Positions 44,230 through 53,688 are shown, counted from the first letter of the stretch. The stretch: DNA of 64,000 nucleotides from Barnesiella sp. WM24 (GCF_004570975.1 NZ_SPPC01000005.1:186001-250000), one strand, 5' to 3'. Program-made: numbers and translations. Notes: generated by a model not told the origin, from the letters alone.

Positions 44230-46692
44230 ATGAATATCTCATATAACTGGCTCAAAGAGTATGTTGACTTCCGGCTCAGCCCTGAAGAACTTGCCGATGC
44301 GCTTACATCCATCGGTCTTGAAGTGGGTACTGTAGAAGAAGTCGAGTCAATACGCGGCGGACTTCGCGGCATCGTAATAGGAAAAGTATTAACCTGTGTC
44401 GAACACCCCAACAGTGACCATCTCCACATAACGACAGTGGATCTCGGCAACGGAGAACCGACGCAGATTGTATGCGGCGCGCCTAATGTCGCAGCCGGGC
44501 AGACTGTCGTGGTAGCCACCGTCGGCACCACCCTCTACGACGGAGACAATGAGTTTGCCATCAAGAAGTCAAAGATACGCGGTGTCGAGTCATTCGGCAT
44601 GATTTGTGCCGAAGACGAGATAGGAGTCGGCACCTCCCACGACGGCATAATCGTGATTGACGGAGAAGTAAAGCCCGGCACTCCGGCTGCGGAATATTAC
44701 AATCTGAAAAGCGACTGGCTAATCGAGGTCGACCTCACCCCCAACCGCGTCGACGCGGCAAGCCACTACGGAGTCGCGCGTGACCTTAGCGCGTGGCTTG
44801 CATGTCATGCCGAGCCGTCACAGCTCAAGCGTCCGTCGGTAGACTCATTTGCCACCGACCGCCATGACGGAGCCATAACCGTGGAAGTTGACGATTATGA
44901 AGCATGTCCGAGATATTCAGGCGTGACCATACGCAACATCAAGGTCGCAGAGAGTCCGGAATGGCTGAAAAATTATCTTAGCGCCATCGGACAGCGCCCG
45001 ATCAACAATATAGTCGACATCACCAACTTCATACTTCTCGGCATGGGGCAGCCGCTCCACTGCTTTGACGTCGAAAAAATCAACGGCGGCAAAATTGTAG
45101 TGCGCAAGTGTCAGCAGGACACCCCCTTCACTACTCTTGACGGAGTTGAGCGCAAGCTTGACGAGCGCGACCTTATGATATGCAACGCCGAAAAGCCGAT
45201 GTGTATCGCCGGAGTGTTCGGAGGCCTTGACTCGGGAGTCACCGAGTCCACCACCTCCATCTTCCTTGAAAGCGCTTACTTCAACCCCACTTCTATCAGG
45301 AAGACGGCACGCCGCCACGGCTTATCGACCGACGCTTCATTCCGCTATGAGCGCGGTACCGACCCCAACGCCACCATGTATTGCCTCAAGCTTGCCGCCA
45401 TTCTGGTAAAAGAGCTTGCCGGAGGTGAGATATGTGGCGAGCCGATTGACATCTATCCTGCCGAAATCAAGCCTTATGAGGTAAATCTACGCTACGACTA
45501 CCTGAACGCCCTTGTCGGCAAGGAGATTCCGACGGCTCAGGTCGACGCGATTGTAAAATCGCTTGAAATGGAGATTGTCAGCCAAAGCGACGAGGCTATC
45601 GACCTGCGTGTGCCGACTTACCGCGTTGACGTCCAGCGTCCGTGTGACGTAGTTGAGGATGTACTCCGCATATATGGCTACAACAATATCGAGTTCTCAC
45701 GCAATCTGCGCGCAAGCCTTTCGTTCAAGACTGTCACCGACAGCTCCAACGAACTGCGCGAGCTGATAAGCAACCAGCTTACCGCAACCGGATTCAACGA
45801 GATTCTTAACAACTCACTGACTGCCGAAAGCTACTACGAAGGGCTCACCGACGAACATCACGCGCCGGTCAAACTTCTAAATCCGCTCAGCAACGACCTT
45901 AACGTGATGAGGATGTCGCTTCTTTTCGGCGGACTTGAGGTAATCGAGCACAACGTCAACCGCCGCGACGCCGACCTCATGCTATATGAGTTTGGCAAGG
46001 TTTACAGCCGCGACCTCTCGGTAGAGTCCACCGCTGAAAACCCCATCGCGCCTTATACCGAGACCGAGCGACTTGCCCTCTGGCTTACCGGCAACATACG
46101 CACAGGCAACTGGGCGCGCCCCGAAGAGAAAGCCACATTCTTCGACATGAAGGCAATCGTAGCCAATATATTTTCACGTCTTGGCATCAACGGCAAGGAA
46201 ATCGAGCTTAAACCGGCTAAATCACCGATATACAGCAACTCTGTCGAAATCGCGACCCGTTCAGGCAAGACACTCGGACATCTTGGAATCGTGGCAAAGC
46301 AGATGCTAAAGCGTTGCGACATAAAGCAAGAGGTCATTTATGCCGACCTTGACTGGAACGCGCTCGTAAAACTCGCGCTCAAGAAAAAAGTCACCTACGC
46401 TACCCTGCCGAAGACCCATCCCGTGAAGCGCGACCTCGCGTTGCTGCTTGACGAGGCGGTGACAATGGCTCAGGTAGAGAAAATCGTGCGCGACAGCGAG
46501 AAAAGACTCCTGCGCGGTGTCGAGCTTTTTGATGTCTATCAGGGCAAGAATCTTGAACCGGGCAAAAAGAGCTACGCCATATCAATAACCTTGCAGGACG
46601 ATGAAAAGACCCTGCAGGACAAGCAGATCGAGGCAGTAATGGGCAAGATAACAGCCAACCTGCAAAAACAGCTCGGCGCATCACTCCGATAA
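44230..46692 (+). CDS. pheT: Phenylalanine-tRNA ligase beta subunit
   Basis: 820 residues with the full PheT order. The N-terminal segment is MNISYNWLKEYVDF. A tRNA-binding/OB domain spans about 40-150 (HPNSDHLHITTVDLG, CGAPNVAAGQ). A B3/B4 editing domain (NIVDITNFILLGMGQPLHCFD) is followed by the B5 domain, a class II-like core and the C-terminal anticodon-binding FDX-ACB domain (PKTHPVKRDLALLLDEAVTM). It pairs with PheS, which is not in the window, to charge tRNA-Phe. Confidence 0.97.
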   Translation: MNISYNWLKEYVDFRLSPEELADALTSIGLEVGTVEEVESIRGGLRGIVIGKVLTCVEHPNSDHLHITTVDLGNGEPTQIVCGAPNVAAGQTVVVATVGTTLYDGDNEFAIKKSKIRGVESFGMICAEDEIGVGTSHDGIIVIDGEVKPGTPAAEYYNLKSDWLIEVDLTPNRVDAASHYGVARDLSAWLACHAEPSQLKRPSVDSFATDRHDGAITVEVDDYEACPRYSGVTIRNIKVAESPEWLKNYLSAIGQRPINNIVDITNFILLGMGQPLHCFDVEKINGGKIVVRKCQQDTPFTTLDGVERKLDERDLMICNAEKPMCIAGVFGGLDSGVTESTTSIFLESAYFNPTSIRKTARRHGLSTDASFRYERGTDPNATMYCLKLAAILVKELAGGEICGEPIDIYPAEIKPYEVNLRYDYLNALVGKEIPTAQVDAIVKSLEMEIVSQSDEAIDLRVPTYRVDVQRPCDVVEDVLRIYGYNNIEFSRNLRASLSFKTVTDSSNELRELISNQLTATGFNEILNNSLTAESYYEGLTDEHHAPVKLLNPLSNDLNVMRMSLLFGGLEVIEHNVNRRDADLMLYEFGKVYSRDLSVESTAENPIAPYTETERLALWLTGNIRTGNWARPEEKATFFDMKAIVANIFSRLGINGKEIELKPAKSPIYSNSVEIATRSGKTLGHLGIVAKQMLKRCDIKQEVIYADLDWNALVKLALKKKVTYATLPKTHPVKRDLALLLDEAVTMAQVEKIVRDSEKRLLRGVELFDVYQGKNLEPGKKSYAISITLQDDEKTLQDKQIEAVMGKITANLQKQLGASLR

Positions 46693-46732
46693 TCAAATCA
46701 AAACAATCATAACTATAACGAACTGAAATATT

Positions 46733-47458
46733 ATGGGAAGAGCTTTTGAATACCGCAAAGCCAGAAAACTCAAACGCTGGGGCAACATGTCTCGCACATT
46801 TACCCGCATAGGCAAAGAAATCACCATCGCTGCCAAGGCAGGCGGTCCCGACCCCGACACCAATCCGCGCCTGCGTGTTTTGATGCACAACGCCAAGGCG
46901 GCAAACATGCCTAAGGACACTGTTGAACGCGCCATCAAGAAGGCTACCGACAAGGACGCAAGCGATTATAAGGAAATCGTATATGAAGGATACGGACCTT
47001 ACGGCATCGCCATCGTAGTAGAGGCGGCCACCGACAACAATACCCGCACTGTGGCAAATGTGCGTTCTTACTTCAACAAGCACGGAGGCACACTCGGCAC
47101 CCAGGGTTCACTGTCATTCCTCTTTGACCACAAGAGCGTGTTCAAAATCAAGCCGAAGGAAGGAATGTCAACCGAAGACCTCGAACTTGAACTTATCGAC
47201 TACGGTGTTGATGAAGTCGAGCCCGATGAAGAGGAAATCGTGCTTTACGGTCTCTTCGAGGAGTTTGCCAACATCCAGAAGTATCTCGAAGAAAACGGCT
47301 ACGAGATTATCAGCGCCGAGTTTGAGCGCATCCCCAACGACCTCAAGGAGGTAAACGCCGAGCAGCGCGCACAGATTGAGAAGCTTCTTGAGAAGTTTGA
47401 GGACGATGACGACGTGCAGAATGTGTTCCACAACATGAAGGAGGATGACTCCGAGTAA
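46733..47458 (+). CDS. YebC/PmpR-family protein
   Basis: 241 residues with the YebC hallmark blocks: GRAFEYRKARKLKRWGNMSRTFTRIGKEI, NPRLRVLMHNAKAANMPKDTVERAIKKA, YEGYGPYGIAIVVEAATDNNTRTVANVRS, and GTQGSLSFLFDHK. Members were described as transcription regulators and more recently linked to translation of difficult sequences. It follows pheT by 40 bases on the same strand. A hairpin with a weak T-tail lies after it. Confidence 0.95.
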   Translation: MGRAFEYRKARKLKRWGNMSRTFTRIGKEITIAAKAGGPDPDTNPRLRVLMHNAKAANMPKDTVERAIKKATDKDASDYKEIVYEGYGPYGIAIVVEAATDNNTRTVANVRSYFNKHGGTLGTQGSLSFLFDHKSVFKIKPKEGMSTEDLELELIDYGVDEVEPDEEEIVLYGLFEEFANIQKYLEENGYEIISAEFERIPNDLKEVNAEQRAQIEKLLEKFEDDDDVQNVFHNMKEDDSE

Positions 47459-47497
47459 CAGTCAGTCGACACTCTCATAAAACAATTTAATTCAATC

Positions 47498-47529
47498 AGG
47501 GTGAATCCGTCTCTTACCGGATTCGCCCT
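47498..47529 (+). terminator. Hairpin after the YebC-family gene
   Basis: AGGGTGAATCCG pairs with CGGATTCGCCCT with one G-U pair around an 8-base loop. The following TACTGTTTAC is a poor T-tail, so strength is doubtful. Confidence 0.55.
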
Positions 47530-47560
47530 TACTGTTTACTAACAATTAACCGCAGTCACA

Positions 47561-48739
47561 ATGGACGATATAATGGTTGACATCGGCATTTCGGTCGACA
47601 AGCTCTCCACGTTGCAAAGAGTATTGATGTTCTGCCTCATCGCTATGGCGGCTTACCTGCTGGAGTTTTTCTGCCGCAAGGTAATCGTGAAAACAATAAC
47701 AAAGGTCACCGCCCGCACCGAAACCAAATGGGACGACTACATCCTCAACACAAAGGTACTTAACTCGGCATGCCATCTTATATGTCCGGTCATAATATTT
47801 TTCTTCCTGCCGCTCATTCTTGACCCGGAGACAAGGCTCCTGTTTTATGCCCAGAAGCTTATCATCCTGTACATAATAGTCATCTGCGTGATGCTTGTGT
47901 GTGCATTGCTCGGCGGCTTCTACGAAGCGTCGGCCGAGGAGGCGGGGCTGCAACACCATCCGCTGCAGGGGCTCTCCCAGATGCTGAAACTCATAGTGAT
48001 CGCCATAGGCGTGATAATCGGCATCAGTGTCCTCCTTGACCGGAATCCGGTAGTGATACTGACCGGACTCGGTGCGTCGGCGGCGGTAATGATGCTGGTG
48101 TTCAAAGACACGATACTCGGTCTTGTGGCGGGCGTACAGCTGTCGGCCAACAAGATGCTCAAGGTAGGCGACTGGATAGCGATTCCCGCCCGTGGCGTCA
48201 ACGGCGTAGTGACCGAAGTGACCCTTACCACGGTAAAGGTCAAGAACTATGACAACACGATTGTCACCGTGCCCCCCTACTCGCTTGTCAGCGAGTCGTT
48301 TCAGAACTGGCGTGGAATGTGGGAAAGCGGAGCAAGGCGAGTCATGCGCTCAATCAACATCGATGTCAACACCATACGCTTCTGCACCGAAGAGGAGATG
48401 GCGCGCTACGACGCCGAGCGATGGACCGAGGGCATGGAGCGCAGCGGAGGCAGGGAGGTCAACCTGAAAGTGTTTCGCCACTACATCGAGGGCTACATCG
48501 CCCGCCATCCTCATGTCGACAAAGACGCCATGATAATGATACGCCAGCTTCAGCCTACCCCACAGGGACTCCCGGTCGAGCTCTACTTTTTCACGTCCAC
48601 GACCGAATGGAAGAAATATGAATACATCCAGGCCGACATATTTGACCACACAATCGCCGTGGTCAACGAGTTCGGGCTCAAAGTCTACCAGTCGCCCTCA
48701 GGCGATGACATCATGTCACTTAAATCAATAAACCGATGA
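47561..48739 (+). CDS. MscS-family mechanosensitive channel
   Basis: 392 residues. Three to four N-terminal membrane helices (about 20-140) lead to the MscS pore and vestibule: LTGLGASAAVMMLVFKDTILGLVAGVQLSANKMLKVGDWIAI is the TM3/beta-domain signature, followed by VTLTTVKVKNYDNTIVTVPPYSLVSESFQNW. The soluble C-terminal domain has RQLQPTPQGLPVELYFFTS. It releases solutes under osmotic downshift. It overlaps the next gene by four bases. Confidence 0.92.
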   Translation: MDDIMVDIGISVDKLSTLQRVLMFCLIAMAAYLLEFFCRKVIVKTITKVTARTETKWDDYILNTKVLNSACHLICPVIIFFFLPLILDPETRLLFYAQKLIILYIIVICVMLVCALLGGFYEASAEEAGLQHHPLQGLSQMLKLIVIAIGVIIGISVLLDRNPVVILTGLGASAAVMMLVFKDTILGLVAGVQLSANKMLKVGDWIAIPARGVNGVVTEVTLTTVKVKNYDNTIVTVPPYSLVSESFQNWRGMWESGARRVMRSINIDVNTIRFCTEEEMARYDAERWTEGMERSGGREVNLKVFRHYIEGYIARHPHVDKDAMIMIRQLQPTPQGLPVELYFFTSTTEWKKYEYIQADIFDHTIAVVNEFGLKVYQSPSGDDIMSLKSINR

Positions 48740-49512
48740 CCGACCGCGACCTAAAAGAGATGCTTGACCGCGAGGCGTCACGCATCAACAATCTCAGCTT
48801 CATCGACCGCGACCCGGTGCAGTTTCCACGGCGTTTTGAAAAGATTCAGGACATCGAGATAGTAGCGCTGCTTAGCGCCACTATCGCCTGGGGCAACCGG
48901 AAGATGATATGCAACAACTGCGAGAAAATGCTCTCGCTGATGGACCATGACCCCTATAACTATGTCATGGACCGCGGCTATGAGGATCTCCCCGACATGA
49001 ATATCCACCGCACATTTTTCGCCAAAGACTTCCGTCACTTCCTGCGCGGACTCAATGCAATATACAGCCGCCACAAGTCGCTTGCCGACTTTGCCGCAAA
49101 AGAGGGCGTTGCGGCAAGTGAACTCCCGTCATGGACGCTTGTCGAAAAAATGAACCGCGAGCTTGCCGCCGCCAACGGCGGTGTCACCGACTCGCGATGC
49201 CTGCCGGGAAATCTCGCGACAACGGCATTAAAGCGCATCAACATGGCACTCCGCTGGCTTGTGCGCGACGACGGCATTGTCGACATCGGCATATGGGACG
49301 TGATCTCTCCATCACAGTTGTATATACCGCTGGACGTGCATGTCGGCAACACCGCCCGGCAACTCGGACTGACCGACAGGCGCGCCAACGACAAGAAAAC
49401 GGTAATCGCGCTGACGGCAAAGCTTCGCGAGATGCGTCCCGATGACCCGGTGTTTTATGATTACGCCCTCTTCGGACTCGGAGTCGACAATGAGCTGAAG
49501 ATTGTCGATTAA
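48736..49512 (+). CDS. TIGR02757 (DUF2400) family protein
   Basis: 258 residues with the segments typical of this family: FIDRDPVQFPRRFEKIQDIEIVALLSATIAWGNRKMICNNCEKML, RTFFAKDFRHFLRGLNAIY, LKRINMALRWLVRDDGIVDIGIW, and PLDVHVGNTARQLGLTDRRANDKKTVIALT. The fold looks like a helix-hairpin-helix DNA-glycosylase relative, so a nucleic-acid role is possible; function is not established to my knowledge. Coupled to the channel gene by an ATGA overlap. Confidence 0.88.
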   Translation: MTDRDLKEMLDREASRINNLSFIDRDPVQFPRRFEKIQDIEIVALLSATIAWGNRKMICNNCEKMLSLMDHDPYNYVMDRGYEDLPDMNIHRTFFAKDFRHFLRGLNAIYSRHKSLADFAAKEGVAASELPSWTLVEKMNRELAAANGGVTDSRCLPGNLATTALKRINMALRWLVRDDGIVDIGIWDVISPSQLYIPLDVHVGNTARQLGLTDRRANDKKTVIALTAKLREMRPDDPVFYDYALFGLGVDNELKIVD

Positions 49513-49548
49513 CCTAAATTAACATGGCTTTACAGTAAACCAAGTGCC

Positions 49549-49556
49549 TAACTTTG
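49549..49556 (+). promoter_or_regulatory. -7 element of the DUF1573 pair
   Basis: TAACTTTG, 37 bases before the first DUF1573 start. No clear -33 box. Confidence 0.5.
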
Positions 49557-49593
49557 TATCTTTACATTGTTATAGTGTTATAATTTTTACATT

Positions 49594-49980
49594 ATGAAAA
49601 GACATCTATTATCAATCATGACGCTGTTTTTCACGTTAGCAGCGTTAGCGGCGACTCCGGGCATAGCCTTTGACTCGGCTGTCCATGACTTTGGCAACGT
49701 AAAGGAAGCGGCAGGGCCCGTAAGCCATGACTTTGTAATCACCAACACAGGCGACGCCCCGCTCATCATCATATCGGCGACCACATCCTGCGGATGCACG
49801 ACTCCCGAGATACCCAAGGAGCCTATCAAGCCGGGAGCATCAGCCAAGATGAAAGTCACTTTCGACCCCCTCGGACGTCCGGGCGAATTTGAAAAAAACA
49901 TCAAGGTGAAGACCAACATAAAAGGCAAGCGCCCCACTCTTAAACTAAAAGGGTGTGTAATCCCTAAAAACAAGAAATAA
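49594..49980 (+). CDS. DUF1573 domain protein, exported
   Basis: 128 residues: a signal peptide (cleavage near AALA), then one DUF1573/ASH-like Ig domain with DFGNVKEAAGPVSHDFVITNTGDAPLII, SCGCTTPEIP and FDPLGRPGEF. The Cys-Gly-Cys is conserved in the family. These small beta-sandwich proteins are abundant in Bacteroidetes and thought to be periplasmic or surface adaptors. It ends 3 bases before a longer relative and likely shares its transcript. Confidence 0.9.
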   Translation: MKRHLLSIMTLFFTLAALAATPGIAFDSAVHDFGNVKEAAGPVSHDFVITNTGDAPLIIISATTSCGCTTPEIPKEPIKPGASAKMKVTFDPLGRPGEFEKNIKVKTNIKGKRPTLKLKGCVIPKNKK

Positions 49981-49983
49981 ACG

Positions 49984-51063
49984 ATGGAGATCCGTTACAT
50001 ACTATTGTCAGCCGGCATCCTTGCAGCCTCGATGCCTGCCGTTGCCGGTCCTGTAGCCCGATGGAAAAGCGTCAGCCACGACTTCGGCGCATTTGACGAG
50101 GACATGGGAAAGGTATCATCCGATTTCGTGGTTGTCAACGACGGCGACGCCCCGCTCATGATATATGCCGCCCGCGCGTCATGTGGCTGCACTGTCCCGA
50201 GCTTTACTTCCGACCCCGTGGCTCCGGGCGACAGCGCGGTCATAAAAGTGACATATGACCCGACAGGACGCCCCGGCAAATTCTCCAAAAAGGTAAAGGT
50301 AGAGACCAACTGCGACCCTGCACAGAACATATTGACCATAAACGGAGTGGTGATAGGCGCGTCCAATACGTTGCGCGCACGTTTCCCGGTAGAGGTGGGC
50401 AATCTGAAACTGCGCAACAAGTCGGTCGCATTCGGTGACATAAACAAAGGCAACACCAAGACGGCGTTTCTTGACGGATATAACCAGAGCAATGACACCA
50501 TACGCCCTGTCGTGACCGGACTTCCGCCCCACATCACTGTGACCACAAGCCCCGAGGCGGTGCCACCCGGCGAGCAGGTCACATTTACATTTTTCTACAA
50601 CTCGGCACGCACATCGGACTGGGGGCTTACCTCCGACGAAGTATCGGTGACCCCCGCCGCGGGAAGCGCGGAGTCACAGCCGGTCGACCTCATCGCGGTG
50701 GTCAACGAAGACTTCTCGCGCATGGCTCCCGAAAAGCGCGAACGTGCCCCGAAGATAGCCCTCTCTTCAACGTCGATTGACCTTGGACAAGTAGCTGTCG
50801 GCACCCGCAACGAGGAGGAAATTATAATAGAGAATTTCGGCAAAGACCCGCTTGTCATCCGCAAGGTAGCCTCTCTCGACCCCGCCGTGCAGGCGTCGGT
50901 CAACAAGACCGAGGTAAAGGGCGGCTCAAATGCCCGGATAAAAGTGAAAGTCGACACTCGCAAAGTCGAAGGCGACATAGTCAACGCCCGCATAACAGTA
51001 ATCACCAATGACCCCGACCGACCGGTTTCCAACATCCGCGTGGTCGGAGAATTACTAAAATAG
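49984..51063 (+). CDS. Longer DUF1573 protein with tandem Ig-like domains
   Basis: 359 residues: a signal peptide ending PAVAG, a first DUF1573 domain (about 25-118, SHDFGAFDEDMGKVSSDFVVVNDGD, SCGCTVPSF, YDPTGRPGKF), a middle Ig-like domain (about 125-240), and a third ASH-like domain (about 255-358, IALSSTSIDLGQVAVGTRNEEEI). Domains one and three resemble each other and the preceding gene product, suggesting local duplication. Exported; partner and role unknown. Confidence 0.88.
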   Translation: MEIRYILLSAGILAASMPAVAGPVARWKSVSHDFGAFDEDMGKVSSDFVVVNDGDAPLMIYAARASCGCTVPSFTSDPVAPGDSAVIKVTYDPTGRPGKFSKKVKVETNCDPAQNILTINGVVIGASNTLRARFPVEVGNLKLRNKSVAFGDINKGNTKTAFLDGYNQSNDTIRPVVTGLPPHITVTTSPEAVPPGEQVTFTFFYNSARTSDWGLTSDEVSVTPAAGSAESQPVDLIAVVNEDFSRMAPEKRERAPKIALSSTSIDLGQVAVGTRNEEEIIIENFGKDPLVIRKVASLDPAVQASVNKTEVKGGSNARIKVKVDTRKVEGDIVNARITVITNDPDRPVSNIRVVGELLK

Positions 51064-51073
51064 CAACCCGCAC

Positions 51074-52168
51074 ATGACACAACATCATCATATCGAGAAC
51101 GACGAAAAATACAACGGACTGACAGTTAACAGCGGCGTGACGCAACCGCCGTCGGTCAACCCGTATATGAAACCACGCAAGCGCAAGCCGCTCCCCTCGG
51201 CTGGAGAGCTCGTGGAGGGAATCCTGAAAGGCGACGTGACTACACTCAGCCGCGCCGTGACTCTCGTGGAAAGCCTGTCGCCCGACCACCAGACAATCGC
51301 GCAGGAAGTAATCGAGAAGTGTCTGCCCTATTCCGGCAATTCGAGACGCATAGGCATAACCGGTGTGCCCGGTGCAGGAAAGTCCACCTCGATTGATGTA
51401 TTCGGGCTTCATGTGCTTAAAGACGGAGGCAAGCTTGCCGTACTTGCCATCGACCCGTCAAGCGAGCGCACAAAAGGCTCCATACTCGGCGACAAGACCC
51501 GCATGGAAAAACTCGCCATCCACCCCTCGGCGTTCATTCGTCCCAGCCCCTCGGCGGGAAGCCTCGGAGGAGTGGCAAGAAAGACAAGAGAGACAATAGT
51601 GTTATGTGAGGCGGCAGGGTACAACAATATATTTGTCGAGACCGTAGGTGTGGGACAGAGCGAGACAGCCGTCCACTCGATGGTCGACTTCTTCCTGCTT
51701 ATACAGCTCGCAGGCACAGGCGACGAGCTGCAGGGCATAAAGCGAGGCATAATGGAGATGGCCGACGGCATTGTCATCAACAAAGCCGACGGCGACAACA
51801 TAGACCGCGCCCGGCTCGCCCAGGCTCAGTTCAGGAGCGCGTTACACCTCTTCCCCCCTACACTGTCGGGATGGATGCCGGAGGTGCTTTGCTATTCAGG
51901 CTACTACGAACTTGGTATTCCCGAAGTGTGGGAAATGATTGACCGCTACTTCAAGTTTGTCGTTGAAAACGGCTATTTCGAGCGCAAGCGTCAGGAGCAG
52001 GCGCGCTACTGGATGTATGAAACCATCGACGAGAAACTGCGCCGGCATTTTTACGCCAATCCGGAAGTAGAGGCGATGCTCCGCGAGAAGGAGACACGTG
52101 TGCTCTCCAACCAGCAGAGCTCATTCACTGCAGCGCGCGACGTGCTTGACTTCTATTTCAGTCATTAG
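51074..52168 (+). CDS. meaB: Methylmalonyl-CoA mutase-associated GTPase MeaB
   Basis: 364 residues of the MeaB/ArgK G3E-type GTPases. Walker A GITGVPGAGKSTS is near residue 96. KLAVLAIDPSSERTKGSILGDKTRM is the family signature, FVETVGVGQSE carries the switch region, and NKADGDN gives guanine specificity. MeaB protects and reloads the B12-dependent methylmalonyl-CoA mutase in the succinate-propionate pathway. The mutase genes are not in the window; the carboxyltransferase at 57.4-59.2 kb may belong to the same pathway. Its last four bases overlap the convergent lipoprotein gene. Confidence 0.95.
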   Translation: MTQHHHIENDEKYNGLTVNSGVTQPPSVNPYMKPRKRKPLPSAGELVEGILKGDVTTLSRAVTLVESLSPDHQTIAQEVIEKCLPYSGNSRRIGITGVPGAGKSTSIDVFGLHVLKDGGKLAVLAIDPSSERTKGSILGDKTRMEKLAIHPSAFIRPSPSAGSLGGVARKTRETIVLCEAAGYNNIFVETVGVGQSETAVHSMVDFFLLIQLAGTGDELQGIKRGIMEMADGIVINKADGDNIDRARLAQAQFRSALHLFPPTLSGWMPEVLCYSGYYELGIPEVWEMIDRYFKFVVENGYFERKRQEQARYWMYETIDEKLRRHFYANPEVEAMLREKETRVLSNQQSSFTAARDVLDFYFSH

Positions 52169-52377
52169 TCATCGTCCCAGTCATCATCATGATGGTGATG
52201 CTTGTGTTTCTTATGCTTATGTTTTTTGGGCTTCTTATGCTTGTAATGATGGTGACCATCATAGCCATACTCACTGCCTACACCCCAGTATCCGTGGAGT
52301 GTCTCGCAGGAAGTCAGTCCGGTGGAGCCTGCAAGCAGTATCGCGGCAAGCAGCCACGCAAGATGCTTTCTTTTCAT
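52165..52377 (-). CDS. Small lipoprotein with His/Lys-rich tail
   Basis: 70 residues: a lipoprotein signal ending LTSC (about residue 24), a short aromatic/Gly region (LHGYWGVGSEYGYDG), then a tail of His and Lys repeats ending in Asp. The tail could bind divalent metals or polyanions (inference). The start at 52377 gives a normal signal peptide; the longer frame upstream does not. It faces the mnmD gene across 71 bases with an imperfect palindrome, and its 3' end overlaps meaB by four bases. Confidence 0.7.
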   Translation of the reverse strand: MKRKHLAWLLAAILLAGSTGLTSCETLHGYWGVGSEYGYDGHHHYKHKKPKKHKHKKHKHHHHDDDWDDD

Positions 52378-52397
52378 ATCAGTATAAATAAAAGCTG

Positions 52398-52422
52398 AGA
52401 CGTTATAGTCTATTATACGTCT
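52398..52422. promoter_or_regulatory. Imperfect palindrome between divergent genes
   Basis: AGACGT (52398-52403) and ACGTCT (52417-52422), extendable with a one-base bulge through ATA/TAT. It lies midway between the starts of the His/Lys-rich lipoprotein gene and mnmD, a natural operator position. Confidence 0.3.
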
Positions 52423-52448
52423 GAAAGCAATGTTTTGTTTACTCAAAG

Positions 52449-53093
52449 ATGAACGATTATCCGGAAATCCGGTCCACAGCCGACGGCTCGCCTACCCTTT
52501 ATCTGCCGGAAATGGACGAGCATTACCATTCAGTCAAAGGCGCCTTGACCGAGAGCCGGCATGTATATGTCGACTCTGCGCTCCGTCACCGCGCCGCCCG
52601 CCTATCCGCCGGCGAGCCGCTACGGCTCCTTGAGATAGGCTACGGCACAGGGCTCAACGCCGCGCTCTCGGAAGCCGCGCAATGCTGCCGGCTTCACTAT
52701 ATATCGCTTGAACTCCACCCGCTGGAGCCGGAGAGCGTGCCCGACTATGGCGTGGCGTCGCTGAAGGTCATGAACAACGCGGCCTGGGACACTCCGGTGG
52801 AAATATCGCCGCTGTTCACTCTTGAGAAACGCCGCGCCGACTTCCTGCGCGCCACGCTGCCGGCAGGCATCGATGTGGTCTACTTTGACGCTTTCGCTCC
52901 GGAGAAGCAGCCCGAAATGTGGACCGTCGACTCTCTGCGGCGCGTTGTCGACGTGATGAATCCGGGAGCCGTACTCACCACCTATTGCGCCAAAGGAAGT
53001 GTGCGCCGCATGTTGCAGTCGCTTGGACTGACTGTCGAACGGCTTCCGGGTCCTCCCGGAGGCAAACGCGAGATACTACGCGCCACCCTGTGA
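52449..53093 (+). CDS. mnmD: tRNA methyltransferase MnmD
   Basis: 214 residues. SPTLYLPEMDEHYHSVKGALTESRHVYVDSALRHR is the N-terminal signature of the MnmC2/MnmD family. LRLLEIGYGTGLNAAL is the SAM-binding motif, and VYFDAFAPEKQPEMWTVDSLRR contains the catalytic-site segment. It adds the last methyl to 5-aminomethyl-2-thiouridine at tRNA wobble position 34. There is no FAD domain, so it is the stand-alone form. Confidence 0.93.
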   Translation: MNDYPEIRSTADGSPTLYLPEMDEHYHSVKGALTESRHVYVDSALRHRAARLSAGEPLRLLEIGYGTGLNAALSEAAQCCRLHYISLELHPLEPESVPDYGVASLKVMNNAAWDTPVEISPLFTLEKRRADFLRATLPAGIDVVYFDAFAPEKQPEMWTVDSLRRVVDVMNPGAVLTTYCAKGSVRRMLQSLGLTVERLPGPPGGKREILRATL

Positions 53094-53142
53094 CTTTTAT
53101 TTTAATAGATAAGTGCTTATTTTTACGGAAAAATCAGGAATT

Positions 53143-53688
53143 ATGATTGAAGAGATACTTAAACACAACAGAGATTTTGTCGAGTCAAAGAACTACCAAC
53201 GATTCGTGACCTCAAAATTTCCCGACAAGAAGATAGCCATAGTAACGTGTATGGACACCCGCCTTATCGAGCTGCTTCCCGCGGCGCTCGGCATTCGCAA
53301 CGGCGACGTCAAAATCATCAAAAACGCAGGCGGCACAATCACCAACCCGTTTGACTCCACCATGCGTTCGCTGCTCGTAGCCGTGTATGAGCTTGGTGTC
53401 AACGAAATAATGGTAATCGGTCACACCGGCTGCGGAGTGCAGGGCATGAATGCCGAGGAGATGCTCGACCTCATGAGGGAGAGAGGCGTAAGCGAAGAGC
53501 ACATCACGCTCATGAAACACTGCGGCATAGACCTCGCGGGATGGCTCCACGGATTTGAAGAAACCGATACAGCGGTCAAAGAGACCGTCGACCTCATCCG
53601 CAACCATCCGCTGATGGCTGCCGACGTCAGAGTAGCCGGCTACATCATGGACTCGCTCACAGGCGAGCTGCATGTAATCGGCGACTGA
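53143..53688 (+). CDS. Beta-carbonic anhydrase
   Basis: 181 residues. The zinc ligands are Cys 36 in TCMDTR, with the dyad Asp 38 and Arg 40, and His 94 and Cys 97 in VIGHTGCGV. It interconverts CO2 and bicarbonate. The ATG at 53143 gives the standard IEEILKHNRDFVE opening; an earlier start at 53113 adds ten unrelated residues. Bicarbonate would support the carboxylating enzymes encoded nearby, though no operon link exists. Confidence 0.93.
   Translation: MIEEILKHNRDFVESKNYQRFVTSKFPDKKIAIVTCMDTRLIELLPAALGIRNGDVKIIKNAGGTITNPFDSTMRSLLVAVYELGVNEIMVIGHTGCGVQGMNAEEMLDLMRERGVSEEHITLMKHCGIDLAGWLHGFEETDTAVKETVDLIRNHPLMAADVRVAGYIMDSLTGELHVIGD

Noticed and set aside
52189-52398. Met/Leu/Val-rich plus-strand frame that looks like a membrane protein
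   Set aside because: It is the complement of the His/Lys codons of the lipoprotein tail, which read as hydrophobic residues on the other strand.
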